Source: Streptomyces sp. NRRL F-2580
GTDB taxonomy: Bacteria; Actinomycetota; Actinomycetes; Streptomycetales; Streptomycetaceae
Direction: 5' to 3'
DNA: 64,000 nucleotides
NCBI RefSeq assembly: GCF_000720115.1
Contig: NZ_JOIR01000012.1
Span: forward strand, 1 to 64,000
The notes under the pieces were generated by a model, which was not told where the DNA came from, made no database searches, and worked only from the letters and a program-made list of their open reading frames with translations. The position numbers and the translations under genes were made by a program. Shown here one piece after another: positions 25,601 to 33,253 of the stretch (position 1 is the stretch's first letter; each line of letters opens with the position of its first letter).

Positions 25601-25705
25601 AGCCACGTCGCCGACCTGCGGACCCGGGTCCAGGCCCAGTTGGAGATCGTCAAGCAGCGCGGCGGCTCCGTCGTGCGCCACCGCACGGCGGCGCTCACGG
25701 ACTGA
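22694..25705 (+). CDS. sbcC: exonuclease SbcCD, C subunit (Rad50-like SMC ATPase)
   Basis: A 1003-residue ATPase. Walker A is GPTGAGKT (35-42), followed by long Ala/Arg/Glu-rich coiled coils. The zinc hook CTVC (Cys518, Cys521) lies in the middle, where two subunits dimerise. The ABC signature LSGGE is at 903-907, followed by Walker B TLFIDEGFGSLD. The ATG at 22694 overlaps the sbcD stop by four bases, so both subunits come from one mRNA in balanced amounts. The length is normal. Its last 11 bp overlap the convergent Lrp-type gene. Confidence 0.95.
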   Translation: MRLHRLAVTAFGPFAEPQEIDFDALSGAGIFLLHGPTGAGKTSVLDAVCYALYGSVPGPRQAPGTSLRSDHASAGTPTEVTLELTAGGRRLEITRRPEQERPKKRGTGTTKDKAQSRLREHTGGGWEPLSRSHQEIGEEIEQLLGMSREQFCQVVLLPQGEFAKFLRADEAARGRLLGRLFDTRRFAAVEALLAERRRAAEAKVRAGDEKVLHTAQRLAQAAGDSADLRAWPLPGHQPGDPGLADAIRAWAAVARCSARERLDVAEYALAAVESRHHSARRAAEDARELDRLQRRHAETVRRAALLAEAEPERERVRDLLDRARRGALVAPALELRGAASAAHLAAAHAEAATRAELPTQLKEAGTEQLAAVEQRLREDLGALGAAHRAEQRSSEIGRERADLERESRAAEEQHQESAEWLERWEATRTALQERVDAAQQAATLAEQLAGRLEPARMHLNAARRRDELAADADRAEAELLTLREDSAAARERWLELKEARLRGIAAELAEALVAGEACTVCGSAEHPAPARPAPGHVDRAAEDAAHGLFERAEQARAAVERRLAAAREARAEAAAAAGDATTAELLALTSDLSARHAAAHAAAAGLHSAREQLARAEREHATRSSERQGAETRAAARASRREALGREQAALEAELTLVRDGAPTVAARARTLEDRVRMVSSAAGALRRAEGTAARLKEADDQLADAAFKAGFDTIEAAADAVLPEYERTALQHRLDAWQTEEALLADRRGETGAAEAAALPPAEPERAEAYAARAAARLRTAGSAADAARERCRELDRLSRQAEQELRALGPLREAYDRVARLAGLTAGTSADNERKMRLEAYVLAARLEQVAAAATVRLLRMSGGRYTLVHSDARAGGRGRSGLGLHVVDAWTGSERDTATLSGGETFFASLALALGLADVVTDEAGGMRLDTLFIDEGFGSLDDQALDEVLDVLDSLRERDRSVGIVSHVADLRTRVQAQLEIVKQRGGSVVRHRTAALTD

Positions 25706-26141
25706 GGGGCCTCCTGGGCAGGGGCGAGGAGTAGACGATGCTCGTCGTGACCGCACCGAGGCCGGAGATCCGGCCCGTGACCTCCTCCAGGTGCCCCATC
25801 GAGCGGGCCGCGACCTTGAGCACGAAGCAGTCGTCCCCCGTGACGTGGTGGGCCTCCAGGATCTCGGAGGTGGCGTCCAGGAAGTCGTGGAACGGCTTGT
25901 AGTTGCCGTGCGGATAGCGCAGCCGCACCAGGGCGAGGATCGACTTGCCGAGCTTCTCCGGGTCCACCACGGCCGTGTAGCCGGTGATGATGCCGGTCTC
26001 CTCCAGCCGGCGGACCCGCTCGGTGACCGCGCTCGCGGACATGGACACGGACCGGGCGAGCTCGGTGAAACTGGCGCGGCCGTCCCGCTGGAGGACTTCG
26101 AGGATGCGCCAATCGGTGGCGTCAGGGGAATAGTCGGTCAT
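25695..26141 (-). CDS. Lrp/AsnC family transcriptional regulator
   Basis: A 148-residue protein with an N-terminal winged HTH (ATDWRILEVLQRDGRASFTELARSVSMSASAVTERVRRLEETGIITGY split across residues 8-55) and a C-terminal RAM/AsnC ligand domain (LVRLRYPHGNYKPFHDF, AHHVTGDDCFVLKVAARSMGHLEEV). Such regulators bind amino acids and form octamers. It is divergent from a rhodanese-like gene, and the shared 95-bp spacer holds an AT-rich palindrome over the rhodanese -10 box, so that gene is a likely target. Confidence 0.92.
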   Translation of the reverse strand: MTDYSPDATDWRILEVLQRDGRASFTELARSVSMSASAVTERVRRLEETGIITGYTAVVDPEKLGKSILALVRLRYPHGNYKPFHDFLDATSEILEAHHVTGDDCFVLKVAARSMGHLEEVTGRISGLGAVTTSIVYSSPLPRRPLSP

Positions 26142-26217
26142 GGTGCAGGTCTAGCAGGGGATTCCCCGGCAGGACAAGGAAAGGGCCGGGGAAAGTCGCT
26201 TCCGAGAAGTGATCAAC

Positions 26218-26230
26218 AAATCGTAGATTT
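26218..26230. promoter_or_regulatory. palindrome overlapping the rhodanese -10 box
   Basis: AAATC-GTA-GATTT is a perfect inverted repeat in otherwise GC-rich DNA. The -10 box TAGATT (26224-26229) lies inside it and ends seven bases before the ATG at 26237. It is a plausible binding site for the divergent Lrp/AsnC protein. Confidence 0.55.
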
Positions 26231-26236
26231 CTTGCC

Positions 26237-26752
26237 ATGACGACGACGAAGAACACCGCCACCGCCACCGCCACCGCCAACCCCGTGCTCCGGGTGCCTC
26301 CGGCCTCCCCGGCCGCGGCCGCCGCGTACTTCGCCGCGAGCCTCGCCTTCCACGCGGACGTCTCGGACGTCGCGAGCGCCTTCAAGGCCCACCGGGAACA
26401 GGGCGTCGAGCTCGGCTTCCAGCTCATCGACTCCCGCTCCACCCCGTCCTGGGACCAGGCCCACGTGCCCGGAGCCATCCACCTGCCGACCGCCCTCATC
26501 CCCGAGCAGGCCGAGCGGCTCCTCGACAAGAACGTCCCCGTGGTGACGTACTGCTGGGGCCCGGGCTGCAACGGCGGCACCCGCTCCGCCCTCGCCCTCG
26601 CCGAACTCGGCTTCCAGGTCAAGGAGATGCTCGGCGGCATCGAGTACTGGATCCGCGAGGGCTTCGAGGTCGAGACCTGGCAGGGCAGCCAGCAGCGCGC
26701 CGAGGCCGACCCGCTGACCGCGCCCACCGACTCGGACGACTGCGGCTGCTGA
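26237..26752 (+). CDS. rhodanese-like domain protein
   Basis: A 171-residue single-domain rhodanese. Key features are FQLIDSRSTPSWDQAHVPGAIHLPT and the active-site loop YCWGPGCNGGTRSA with the persulfide-forming Cys106. A second Cys lies in the loop (111), and the protein ends DDCGC, giving two more cysteines that could accept or pass sulfur. Rhodaneses move sulfane sulfur between thiols or to cyanide. The N-terminus is a low-complexity Thr/Ala stretch, but no signal peptide is evident. ATG at 26237 appears leaderless. A strong terminator follows. Confidence 0.9.
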   Translation: MTTTKNTATATATANPVLRVPPASPAAAAAYFAASLAFHADVSDVASAFKAHREQGVELGFQLIDSRSTPSWDQAHVPGAIHLPTALIPEQAERLLDKNVPVVTYCWGPGCNGGTRSALALAELGFQVKEMLGGIEYWIREGFEVETWQGSQQRAEADPLTAPTDSDDCGC

Positions 26753-26832
26753 CGTGAGCGCCTTACGAGGCGTGAGCGCTTGCCGAGGCGTGCGAGGGGT
26801 CCGCGGCCCATGTGGCCTACGAGGCCCACGCG

Positions 26833-26872
26833 GACGGGCCGCTCGTCCCCCGGGGGAGACGAGCGGCCCGTC
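26833..26872. terminator. bidirectional terminator, 15-bp perfect stem
   Basis: GACGGGCCGCTCGTC (26833-26847) pairs with GACGAGCGGCCCGTC (26858-26872) across a ten-base loop. It lies between the convergent rhodanese and DUF885 genes and can serve both. Confidence 0.9.
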
Positions 26873-26905
26873 AGTCGTTCGTAGCGGACGGCACGAGCCG
26901 CGCCG

Positions 26906-28609
26906 TCAGAGCTTCGACAGCTCGTCCACCAGGTCGTCCAGCCCCAGCGAGCCCTGCGACAGCGCCGCCATGTGCCAGGCCTTCAGGTCGAAGGACTCGC
27001 CGTGCGCGGCCCGCGCGTTCTCCCGGCCCAGCAGCCAGGCGCGCTCGCCCAGCTTGTAGCCGATAGCCTGCCCCGGCATCGACAGGTAGCGGGTCAGCTC
27101 GCTCTCGATGAAGTCCGCCGGCCGGCCGCTGTGCAGGCCGAAGAACTCCTGAGCCAGGTCGACCGTCCAGTTCTCGCCCGGGTGGAACGGAGAGTCGTCC
27201 GGGATCCGCAGCCCCACGTGCATGCCGATGTCCACGATGACCCGCGCCGCGCGCATCATCTGGCAGTCCAGGTAACCCAGGCGCTGCTCGGCGTCCTTGA
27301 GATAGCCCAGCTCGTCCATCAGCCGCTCCGCGTACAGGGCCCAGCCCTCGCAGTTGGCGCTGACCCAGCCGACGGTGGCCTGGTAACGGGACAGCTGGTC
27401 CGCCACGTGCGTCCACTGCGCGAGCTGCAGGTGGTGGCCCGGCACACCCTCGTGGTACCAGGTGGAGACCAGGTCGTAGACCGGGAAGCGGGTCTGGCCC
27501 ATGGTGGGCAGCCAGGTGCGGCCCGGGCGGGAGAAGTCCTCCGAGGGGGAGGAGTAGTACGGGGCCGCGGGGCCGCCCGGCGGGGCGATCCGGGACTCCA
27601 CCTTGCGGACCCGCTCGGCGAGTTCGAAGTGCGTGCCGTCGAGGTTCTCGATGGCCTCGTCCATCAGGCCCTGCAGCCAGGCCTGGACCTCGTCCACGCC
27701 CTCGATGTGGGTGCCGTGCTCGTCCAGGTGCTTCAGCGCCTCCCAGGGGCCCACGCCCGGGAGGATCTTGGCGGCCTCGGTCTTCATCTCGGCGAGCAGC
27801 CGGTGGTACTCCGCCCAGCCGTAGGCGTAGGCCTCGTCCAGGTCGAGGTCCGTGCCGTTGAAGTAGCGCGACCAGCGGGCGTAGCGCTCGCGGCCCACCG
27901 TGTCCGGCTTGTCCTCGACGGCCGGGGCGTACACCGCGCTCAGCCAGTCGCGCAGTTCGACGACGGCGGCGGTGGCGCCGGCGGCGGCCGCGTCCAGCTC
28001 GGCGCGCAGGGCGTCCGGGCCGGCGGAGACGAACTCCTCGAAGAAGGCACCGCCCTCGCCGCCCTCACCCGCCCACGCGCCGAGCTGGCCGATCATGGTC
28101 GTGGTGGCGCGCGGGCCACCGTACAGGCCGCGCTCCAGGCCGAGCCCCAGGCTCTCGCGGTAGCCGGCGAAGGCGGCCGGGACGGCGCGCAGGCGCTCGG
28201 CGATCGCCGCCCAGTCCTCCTCGGTGTCGGAGGGGGTCAGGGTGAAGACCTCGCGGACTTCGTGCGCGGGACCGTGGATGTTGCTGACGGCGCACAGGTG
28301 CTCGTCGGCCTCGTGGACGGCGAGCTCGGCGCTGAGGCGCTCGCGCAGCAGACGGGCGCAGCGGCGCTCGGCGTCGCTCTCGGCACCCGGCAGCGCCTCG
28401 GCGGCGTCGAGGCGGGCGAGCGTGTCGCGGGCCAGCTCGGCGACGGCCGCGCGACCCGCCGGCGAGAAGTCCGGAAGCTTGCTGGAGCTCGCGGCGACAC
28501 CGAGGTAGGTGCCCGTGATCGGGTCGAGGGCGATGAGGGCATCGACGTACGCGTCGGCCACCTGGCGGGGCAGTTGAGGTGCGCTGCCGTTCTGGAGGAT
28601 CTCTGACAT
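26906..28609 (-). CDS. DUF885 family protein (probable metallo-carboxypeptidase-like)
   Basis: A 567-residue, mainly helical protein of the DUF885 family, related to gluzincin peptidases. The metal motif is HEGVPGHH in STWYHEGVPGHHLQLAQW, followed by a distal acidic/aromatic region ANCEGWALYAERLMDELGYL that supplies the third ligand Glu. Members are often annotated as carboxypeptidase-like, but few have been tested. No signal peptide is visible, so it is likely cytoplasmic. The ATG at 28609 (MSEILQNGS) is preferred over one 39 bases earlier, although neither has a strong ribosome site. It ends before the 26833-26872 terminator. Confidence 0.85.
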   Translation of the reverse strand: MSEILQNGSAPQLPRQVADAYVDALIALDPITGTYLGVAASSSKLPDFSPAGRAAVAELARDTLARLDAAEALPGAESDAERRCARLLRERLSAELAVHEADEHLCAVSNIHGPAHEVREVFTLTPSDTEEDWAAIAERLRAVPAAFAGYRESLGLGLERGLYGGPRATTTMIGQLGAWAGEGGEGGAFFEEFVSAGPDALRAELDAAAAGATAAVVELRDWLSAVYAPAVEDKPDTVGRERYARWSRYFNGTDLDLDEAYAYGWAEYHRLLAEMKTEAAKILPGVGPWEALKHLDEHGTHIEGVDEVQAWLQGLMDEAIENLDGTHFELAERVRKVESRIAPPGGPAAPYYSSPSEDFSRPGRTWLPTMGQTRFPVYDLVSTWYHEGVPGHHLQLAQWTHVADQLSRYQATVGWVSANCEGWALYAERLMDELGYLKDAEQRLGYLDCQMMRAARVIVDIGMHVGLRIPDDSPFHPGENWTVDLAQEFFGLHSGRPADFIESELTRYLSMPGQAIGYKLGERAWLLGRENARAAHGESFDLKAWHMAALSQGSLGLDDLVDELSKL

Positions 28610-28920
28610 GCGGCCATCTTCGTATGTGGGACGTGCTCCCGTCATCACAGATTGCCGTCAGCCTTCCGACGTGGACCGGGGCCGGCCCCGGCGGGTGTGC
28701 GGGAGGAGGTCAACCAGCTCTCTGCGCAGGCGAGTTCGCGCCGTGTGGGCGGGGCGGTCGGGGGCCGGAAGACCCGGAGTTCGGCCGGATCGGAAGGACC
28801 GCGGACGCTCTCCATCCGGATTGCCGGTCGTGCCGTTACAGGCGGTTCGTACGGGCTTCCGGCGATCCGGCCCGGACCCGGCGAAGGCCGGCCCGCGGCG
28901 GTCCGCGGGCCGGTTCGCGC
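28610..28920. other. intergenic region upstream of the DUF885 gene, no gene found
   Basis: About 310 bp between the DUF885 start and the decamer repeat. Frames open here, but all are short, overlap one another and lack ribosome sites or recognisable motifs. It presumably holds the DUF885 promoter; I could not place a convincing -10/-35 pair. Confidence 0.5.
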
Positions 28921-29000
28921 CGGTCCTGACCGGTCCTGACCGGTCCTGACCGGTCTGGGCCGGTCTGGGCCGGTCTGGGCAAGTCTGGTCAGGTCTGGGC
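28921..29000. repeat. decanucleotide tandem repeat (8 units)
   Basis: Three CGGTCCTGAC units (28921-28950), then three CGGTCTGGGC units (28951-28980), then two diverged units, AAGTCTGGTC and AGGTCTGGGC (28981-29000). It lies between the end of the ACT-GNAT gene (29024) and the DUF885 promoter region. The change of unit type halfway suggests two rounds of slippage. Confidence 0.92.
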
Positions 29001-29023
29001 CGGGTGCTCGGGGCGACGGGGCT

Positions 29024-30454
29024 TCAGTGCGGGCGGCGCGCGGCGGCCTGCTGGTCGCGCCCCAGCTCGTAGGGCAGGCGCGAGCTGACCGGGGTGGCGT
29101 CGAGCCGGGCGGTGATCACCAGGGTGCCCTCCTCGATCTGGTAGTCGAGGGGGAGGCCGAGGCCGCGCATGGCGGCGACCATGCCGGTGTTGGCGGCCTG
29201 CGTGACGGCGTACACGCTGTCGCAGCCGGCCTCGACGGCCATCGCGATGAGCCGGCGCAGCAGCTCGGAGCCGATGCCGCGGCGCTGCCAGTCGTCCTCG
29301 ATGAGCAGGGCGACCTCGGTCTCGTCGCCGTCCCACAGCAGGTGGCCGAGGGCGACGAGCTTCCCGGAGGCGGTGGTGGCGGCGAGGGTGCGGCCGAAGC
29401 GGGGGCTCAGCAGGTGGCCGAGGTAGCGGTCGGCGTCGACGACCGGCCCGTGGTAGCGCAGCCCGAGGGTGCGCTCGGAGCAGCGGTCGTGCATGGCCCG
29501 GGCCGCCGCCTGGTCGGAGCCGTCGGCGCGGCGCACGGTGATCTCGTTGCCCTCGGGCAGGGTCAGCACGTCCTGGCTGCGCGGGACGCGGGGGCCGAGC
29601 CGGGCGTCGAGCTCGACCAGGGCGCGGGCGCGGGCGAACTCGGTCGGGGTGAAGGGCAGGTAGGGACGCTCCACGGTGATCGCGCCGCCCGAGGGGTCGC
29701 ACAGCCGCATGACGGTGGCCTCCAGGACCCCTTCGACGGGCGCGTCCGCGCCGAGGTTGGGGCGGCCGGAGAGGGTGGTCGCCGGAATCGAGTGGATGGT
29801 GCAGCGGCCGAGCAGCTGGCGCAGCGCGAGGGGGAGCTCGGCGGCGTCGAGGGCGGTGCGGGTGGCCAGGCCCAGGACGCGGGTCGGGGTGTCGACGAGG
29901 TCGTGGGCGTCGGCCCGCTCGATCCACGTGCTGTGGCCGCCGGCCCCGGAGATGGCGCGGGTCAGATCGGCGGAGGCCAGCTGCTGCGGGGCGCGCAGCA
30001 GGAACTCGTCGACCGTGCCGCCCTCGGGCAGCGGGTGCGTCTGGAGGGTCAGGATGTCGACGCCGCTGCGGGCGAGCGCGGTGCAGACGGCCGCGAGGGA
30101 GCCGGGCTCGTCCCGTACGGTCGTGCGCATCCGCCACAGGCTGGTGGTGGCGGTCGCCGTCGCGGTCGGGCCGGAGGCGGCGGCCGGGGGCGACGTCGGA
30201 TCACTTGGCGCTGTGCTCTGCGGCGGCGGCGCATGGCTGTGCCGCCGCGCCCACCAGGTGTGGAACGCCGCGGTCACCAGGAGTGCGATGGCCGAGGCGA
30301 CCAGCAGGATCGGGCCCCTCGGACCGTGCACGACGAGATTGGCGATGGCGTCGGCGACCGCGACGGCGCAGAACAGGGCGGCGAGTTCGACGAGGTCGCG
30401 GCGCCAGTGGTGGCGGTGGGGACGCTGGGCGGAGGCGAGGCTACGGTCAGTCAT
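29024..30454 (-). CDS. membrane-anchored protein with ACT and GNAT acetyltransferase domains
   Basis: A 476-residue protein. Two hydrophobic helices (21-42 and 48-68) are followed by a Pro/Thr/Ala linker (75-103) and an ACT-like domain from 108 (MRTTVRDEPGSLAAVCTALARSGVDILTLQ). A middle region with a second weak ACT-like fold follows, and a C-terminal GNAT domain from about residue 315 ends it (IEDDWQRRGIGSELLRRLIAMA is the acetyl-CoA-binding motif). ACT domains bind amino acids and usually regulate an attached enzyme, so amino-acid control of an acetyltransferase at the membrane is plausible. ATG at 30454 is chosen; a CACAGT box seven bases upstream could make it leaderless. Confidence 0.85.
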   Translation of the reverse strand: MTDRSLASAQRPHRHHWRRDLVELAALFCAVAVADAIANLVVHGPRGPILLVASAIALLVTAAFHTWWARRHSHAPPPQSTAPSDPTSPPAAASGPTATATATTSLWRMRTTVRDEPGSLAAVCTALARSGVDILTLQTHPLPEGGTVDEFLLRAPQQLASADLTRAISGAGGHSTWIERADAHDLVDTPTRVLGLATRTALDAAELPLALRQLLGRCTIHSIPATTLSGRPNLGADAPVEGVLEATVMRLCDPSGGAITVERPYLPFTPTEFARARALVELDARLGPRVPRSQDVLTLPEGNEITVRRADGSDQAAARAMHDRCSERTLGLRYHGPVVDADRYLGHLLSPRFGRTLAATTASGKLVALGHLLWDGDETEVALLIEDDWQRRGIGSELLRRLIAMAVEAGCDSVYAVTQAANTGMVAAMRGLGLPLDYQIEEGTLVITARLDATPVSSRLPYELGRDQQAAARRPH

Positions 30455-30591
30455 GCACACCACTGTGGCTCAGGGGTGTTGCGTGATCACGAACGGTCTG
30501 TGACCGACTGGTTAAGTGTCCGTCTGGCCGATTTCATCCAGTTTTCCGAGCCATTTCCGGAAACGAGGGGGTGAGCCCCCGGGCCCGCGCC

Positions 30592-32160
30592 CTACTGGCC
30601 CACGCGGCCGGGCTGGAGCGTCCTGGTGAACAGTACGCCGCCGCCCTGGCGGCGCAGCCGGACCGTGAGCTCCCCGCTGCCGCCGTCGATGTCGACCTCG
30701 CCGTAGTACGGAGGGTTCTCCGACGGCGACATGTTGGCGAAGGGGGCCGACTGGACGTACGCCGTCTCCGGGCCGAAGGTGGCGTCGAGCCGCCCGGCCG
30801 GGAAGCCGCCGGCACCGATCGGGCCGGACACGAACTCCCAGAACGGCGCGAAGTCGGTGAAGGCGGCCCGTTCGGGCGCGTAGTGATTCGCGGCGGTGTA
30901 GTGCACGTCGGCGGTGAGCCAGATGGTGCCGGTGATGCGCTGGTGCTTGATGTGGCGCAGGAGTTCGGCGATCTGGAGCTCCCGGCCCAGCGGAGCGCCC
31001 GGGTCGCCTTGGGCGACCGCCTCGAAGTTCGCGGTCCCGTCGGGCACGACGATGCCGAGCGGCATGTCGGCGGCGATGACCTTCCAGGTGGCGCGGGAGC
31101 GGGAGAGCTCGCGTGTGACCCAGGCCAGCTGTTCGGGGCCGAGGATGCCGATGGGGTCCTCGGTCCGGGTGCCGGGGGAGTTGGCGTCGCGGTACGTGCG
31201 CATGTCGAGCACGAAGACGTCGAGCAGCGGGCCGTACCGCATCACCCGGTACATCCGGCCCTCGGCGCGGCCGCCGCGCAGGTCGGTGACGGGGAAGTAC
31301 TCGCCGAAGGCCTGGCGGGCGCGGCCGGCGAGGGTGTCGGCCTCCTTGACGGTGTAGCGGGGGTCGTCGATGAGCTGGCCGGGGTACCAGTTGTTGCGCA
31401 CCTCGTGGTCGTCCCACTGGGCGAGGACGGGGACCTGGGCGTTGAAGGCGGTGAGGTTGCGATCGAGCAGGTTGTAGCGGAAGTTCCCGCGGAACTCGGC
31501 GAGCGTCTCGGCGACCTTCGCCTTCTCCTCGGTGGTCACGTTGCGCCAGAGGCTGCCGTCGCGCAGGGGTACGGACTCCTTGATCGGCCCGTCGGCGTAG
31601 ATCGTGTCGCCGCTGAAGAGGAAGAAGTCGGGGTTGCGCAGCCGCATTTCGTCGAAGACGCGGTAGCCGCCGAGGTCGGGGTTGATGCCCCAGCCCTGGC
31701 CCGCCAGGTCTCCCGACCACAGGAAGCGCACGTCGTGGCGGCGGGAGACGGGGGTGGTGCGGAAGGTGCCGTGGACCGGCTCGGCGGTGCGGCGGGGATC
31801 GTCGGGGTCCGCCAAGACGACGCGGTAGTGGATCTGCTGCCCGGGTGGGAGGTCGCGCAGGACGGTGGTCCCGGTGAAGTCGCTCGACGGGCCGAGCAAC
31901 GGGCCGCGGTGGCGGCGTACGGCGTAGCGGAACGCCTCGCTCGGGGAGGTCTCGACGTACATCCGCGCGAGGCGGTCGGAACGGGTCCAGACGGCGGCCG
32001 AGTGGGCGGTGATCTCGCCGGACTGGACGCCCCAGAGCGCCTTCGGCCGGTCGGAGCGGGCGAAGGCGGGGGCGGCGAGTGCCGGAGCGGCGAACAGTGC
32101 GGAGGACAGGGCGAGGGAACCCCCGATGAGGGTCCGTCGGGTGTGCGGCATCGATGCCAT
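30592..32160 (-). CDS. phoD: secreted alkaline phosphatase D
   Basis: A 522-residue PhoD-type phosphodiesterase/phosphomonoesterase. The twin-arginine signal TRRTLIGGSLAL with cleavage near residue 34 indicates Tat export with cofactors loaded in the cytoplasm. A small N-terminal beta domain precedes the metallophosphatase core: FLWSGDLAGQG, FFLFSGDTIYADGP, AQWDDHEVRNNW and IWLTADVHYTA. PhoD enzymes use Fe/Ca and release phosphate from nucleotides and teichoic acids. ATG at 32160 has GGAG eight bases upstream. A PHO-box-like pair of 11-bp repeats lies 71 bp upstream, indicating PhoP control. Confidence 0.93.
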   Translation of the reverse strand: MASMPHTRRTLIGGSLALSSALFAAPALAAPAFARSDRPKALWGVQSGEITAHSAAVWTRSDRLARMYVETSPSEAFRYAVRRHRGPLLGPSSDFTGTTVLRDLPPGQQIHYRVVLADPDDPRRTAEPVHGTFRTTPVSRRHDVRFLWSGDLAGQGWGINPDLGGYRVFDEMRLRNPDFFLFSGDTIYADGPIKESVPLRDGSLWRNVTTEEKAKVAETLAEFRGNFRYNLLDRNLTAFNAQVPVLAQWDDHEVRNNWYPGQLIDDPRYTVKEADTLAGRARQAFGEYFPVTDLRGGRAEGRMYRVMRYGPLLDVFVLDMRTYRDANSPGTRTEDPIGILGPEQLAWVTRELSRSRATWKVIAADMPLGIVVPDGTANFEAVAQGDPGAPLGRELQIAELLRHIKHQRITGTIWLTADVHYTAANHYAPERAAFTDFAPFWEFVSGPIGAGGFPAGRLDATFGPETAYVQSAPFANMSPSENPPYYGEVDIDGGSGELTVRLRRQGGGVLFTRTLQPGRVGQ

Positions 32161-32231
32161 CGGTGCGTCTCCAGGGGCCGGCGAGGACGGGTCGGACCAG
32201 CGTGCCGCCGCACCCCGGCCCGGCCGCGTCG

Positions 32232-32253
32232 CCCACGCGAACCTGGGATGAAC
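32232..32253 (-). promoter_or_regulatory. probable PHO box (PhoP binding site) upstream of phoD
   Basis: On the minus strand two adjacent 11-nt units read GTTCATCCCAG and GTTCGCGTGGG. Each matches 9 of 11 positions of the Streptomyces PhoP direct-repeat consensus G(G/T)TCAYYYR(G/C)G. They point toward phoD, whose start is 71 bp downstream. Confidence 0.65.
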
Positions 32254-32337
32254 AGCCGTCAGCCGCTCATCCGTTCGCCACCCGGTACTTCGCCCAGTAT
32301 TTCGGGAGGCGCTGCGGGTGGTTACCCGGGTAGCCGT

Positions 32338-33189
32338 TCAGGCCGTCACGAGGCTCGCGCGGCGGGCCGTGTCAAGGATCACCCGGGAGACGAGCGCCGG
32401 GTCGTCGTTCATCGGGACGTGACCGCACCTCGGGAGCCGGACCAGCCGGGCGTCGGGGACGGTGTGCTTGGCGCGCACGCCCTGGCGGCGCAGCAGCAGC
32501 CGATCGCGCGTCCCCCAGGCGATGGTGACCGGCAGACCGGGCACGTCGTCTGTGAACCGTACGGAACCGCCGGCGGCCAGGGTCTCCTCGAAACCGGTGG
32601 CATCGCGCAGGGCGAGCGTCTCGGCGACCACGGCCTCCGGCGAACGGCGGGCCGGGCGGGCGTAGATGGTCCCGGTGAGCGCGGCGCGGCCGGCGGCGGT
32701 GCGCGAGAGCCGCCGTACCGCGGGGAGGGGCAGGGCCTTGGCGCCGGCCCGCATCGCGAGGAGGGTGGCGAAGGCGTAGCGGCGCTCGCCCTCCGTCCAG
32801 AACCCGGCGGGGGACAGGGCGGTGACCGAGCGGACGAGCTTGCTCCGGCCCATTTCGAGGGCGAGCAGCCCGCCGAGCGAGTTGCCCGCGACGTGCGGGC
32901 GCTCGACACCGAGGGTCGCGCAGAGCGCCCCGAGCGCGGGGGCCACGGTCCCCAGCGTGTACGGAACCCCCTGCGGCAGGGCCTCCGAGGCGCCGAAGCC
33001 CGGCAGATCGACGGCGATCACGTCGTGCTCGGCGGCCAGGATGTCGGTCACCGGCCGCCAGGCCTGGAGGTGATGGCCGATGCCGTGCAGCAGGAGAAGC
33101 GGTTCGCCGGAGCCCTTGCGCTCGTAGGCGACGGTGGTGGTGCGGGGGCCGAGCGGCGAATCGAACGTGAAGGAGACCGTGGCGGTCAT
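32338..33189 (-). CDS. alpha/beta hydrolase
   Basis: A 283-residue alpha/beta hydrolase. Motifs: LLLLHGIGHHLQAW (oxyanion region), DLPGFGAS, the nucleophile elbow GNSLGG (Ser104), Asp in TIAWGTRDRLLL and His in LPRCGHVPMNDDP. This is the layout of the esterase/epoxide-hydrolase/meta-cleavage-product hydrolase group; the cap region gives no substrate clue. ATG at 33189 is the first in frame. A TACCG/CGGTA palindrome 65 bp upstream may be a repressor site. It is divergent from the GntR regulator. Confidence 0.88.
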   Translation of the reverse strand: MTATVSFTFDSPLGPRTTTVAYERKGSGEPLLLLHGIGHHLQAWRPVTDILAAEHDVIAVDLPGFGASEALPQGVPYTLGTVAPALGALCATLGVERPHVAGNSLGGLLALEMGRSKLVRSVTALSPAGFWTEGERRYAFATLLAMRAGAKALPLPAVRRLSRTAAGRAALTGTIYARPARRSPEAVVAETLALRDATGFEETLAAGGSVRFTDDVPGLPVTIAWGTRDRLLLRRQGVRAKHTVPDARLVRLPRCGHVPMNDDPALVSRVILDTARRASLVTA

Positions 33190-33253
33190 GCTGCTGCTCC
33201 TCGTCGGTGGGACGCGTGCGAGACAGGGTGTCAGTAAGGCCTACCGCCATGAT

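Noticed and set aside
19677..25756. Very long minus-strand open frames (over 1000 codons) opposite sbcD and sbcC
   Set aside because: They are low-complexity Gly/Ala/Arg/Pro shadows produced by GC-rich third positions of the true genes; no motifs, no ribosome sites.
28652..28939. Short plus-strand frames between DUF885 and the decamer repeat
   Set aside because: They are mutually overlapping, Arg/Gly rich and without ribosome sites or motifs.
28921..29000. CRISPR-like array
   Set aside because: Units are direct 10-bp tandem repeats without spacers.
30482..30563. Palindromes CGTGATCACG and TTTCCGGAAA near the end of phoD
   Set aside because: Short, common words at a gene end; no adjacent regulator or promoter arrangement to support a role.
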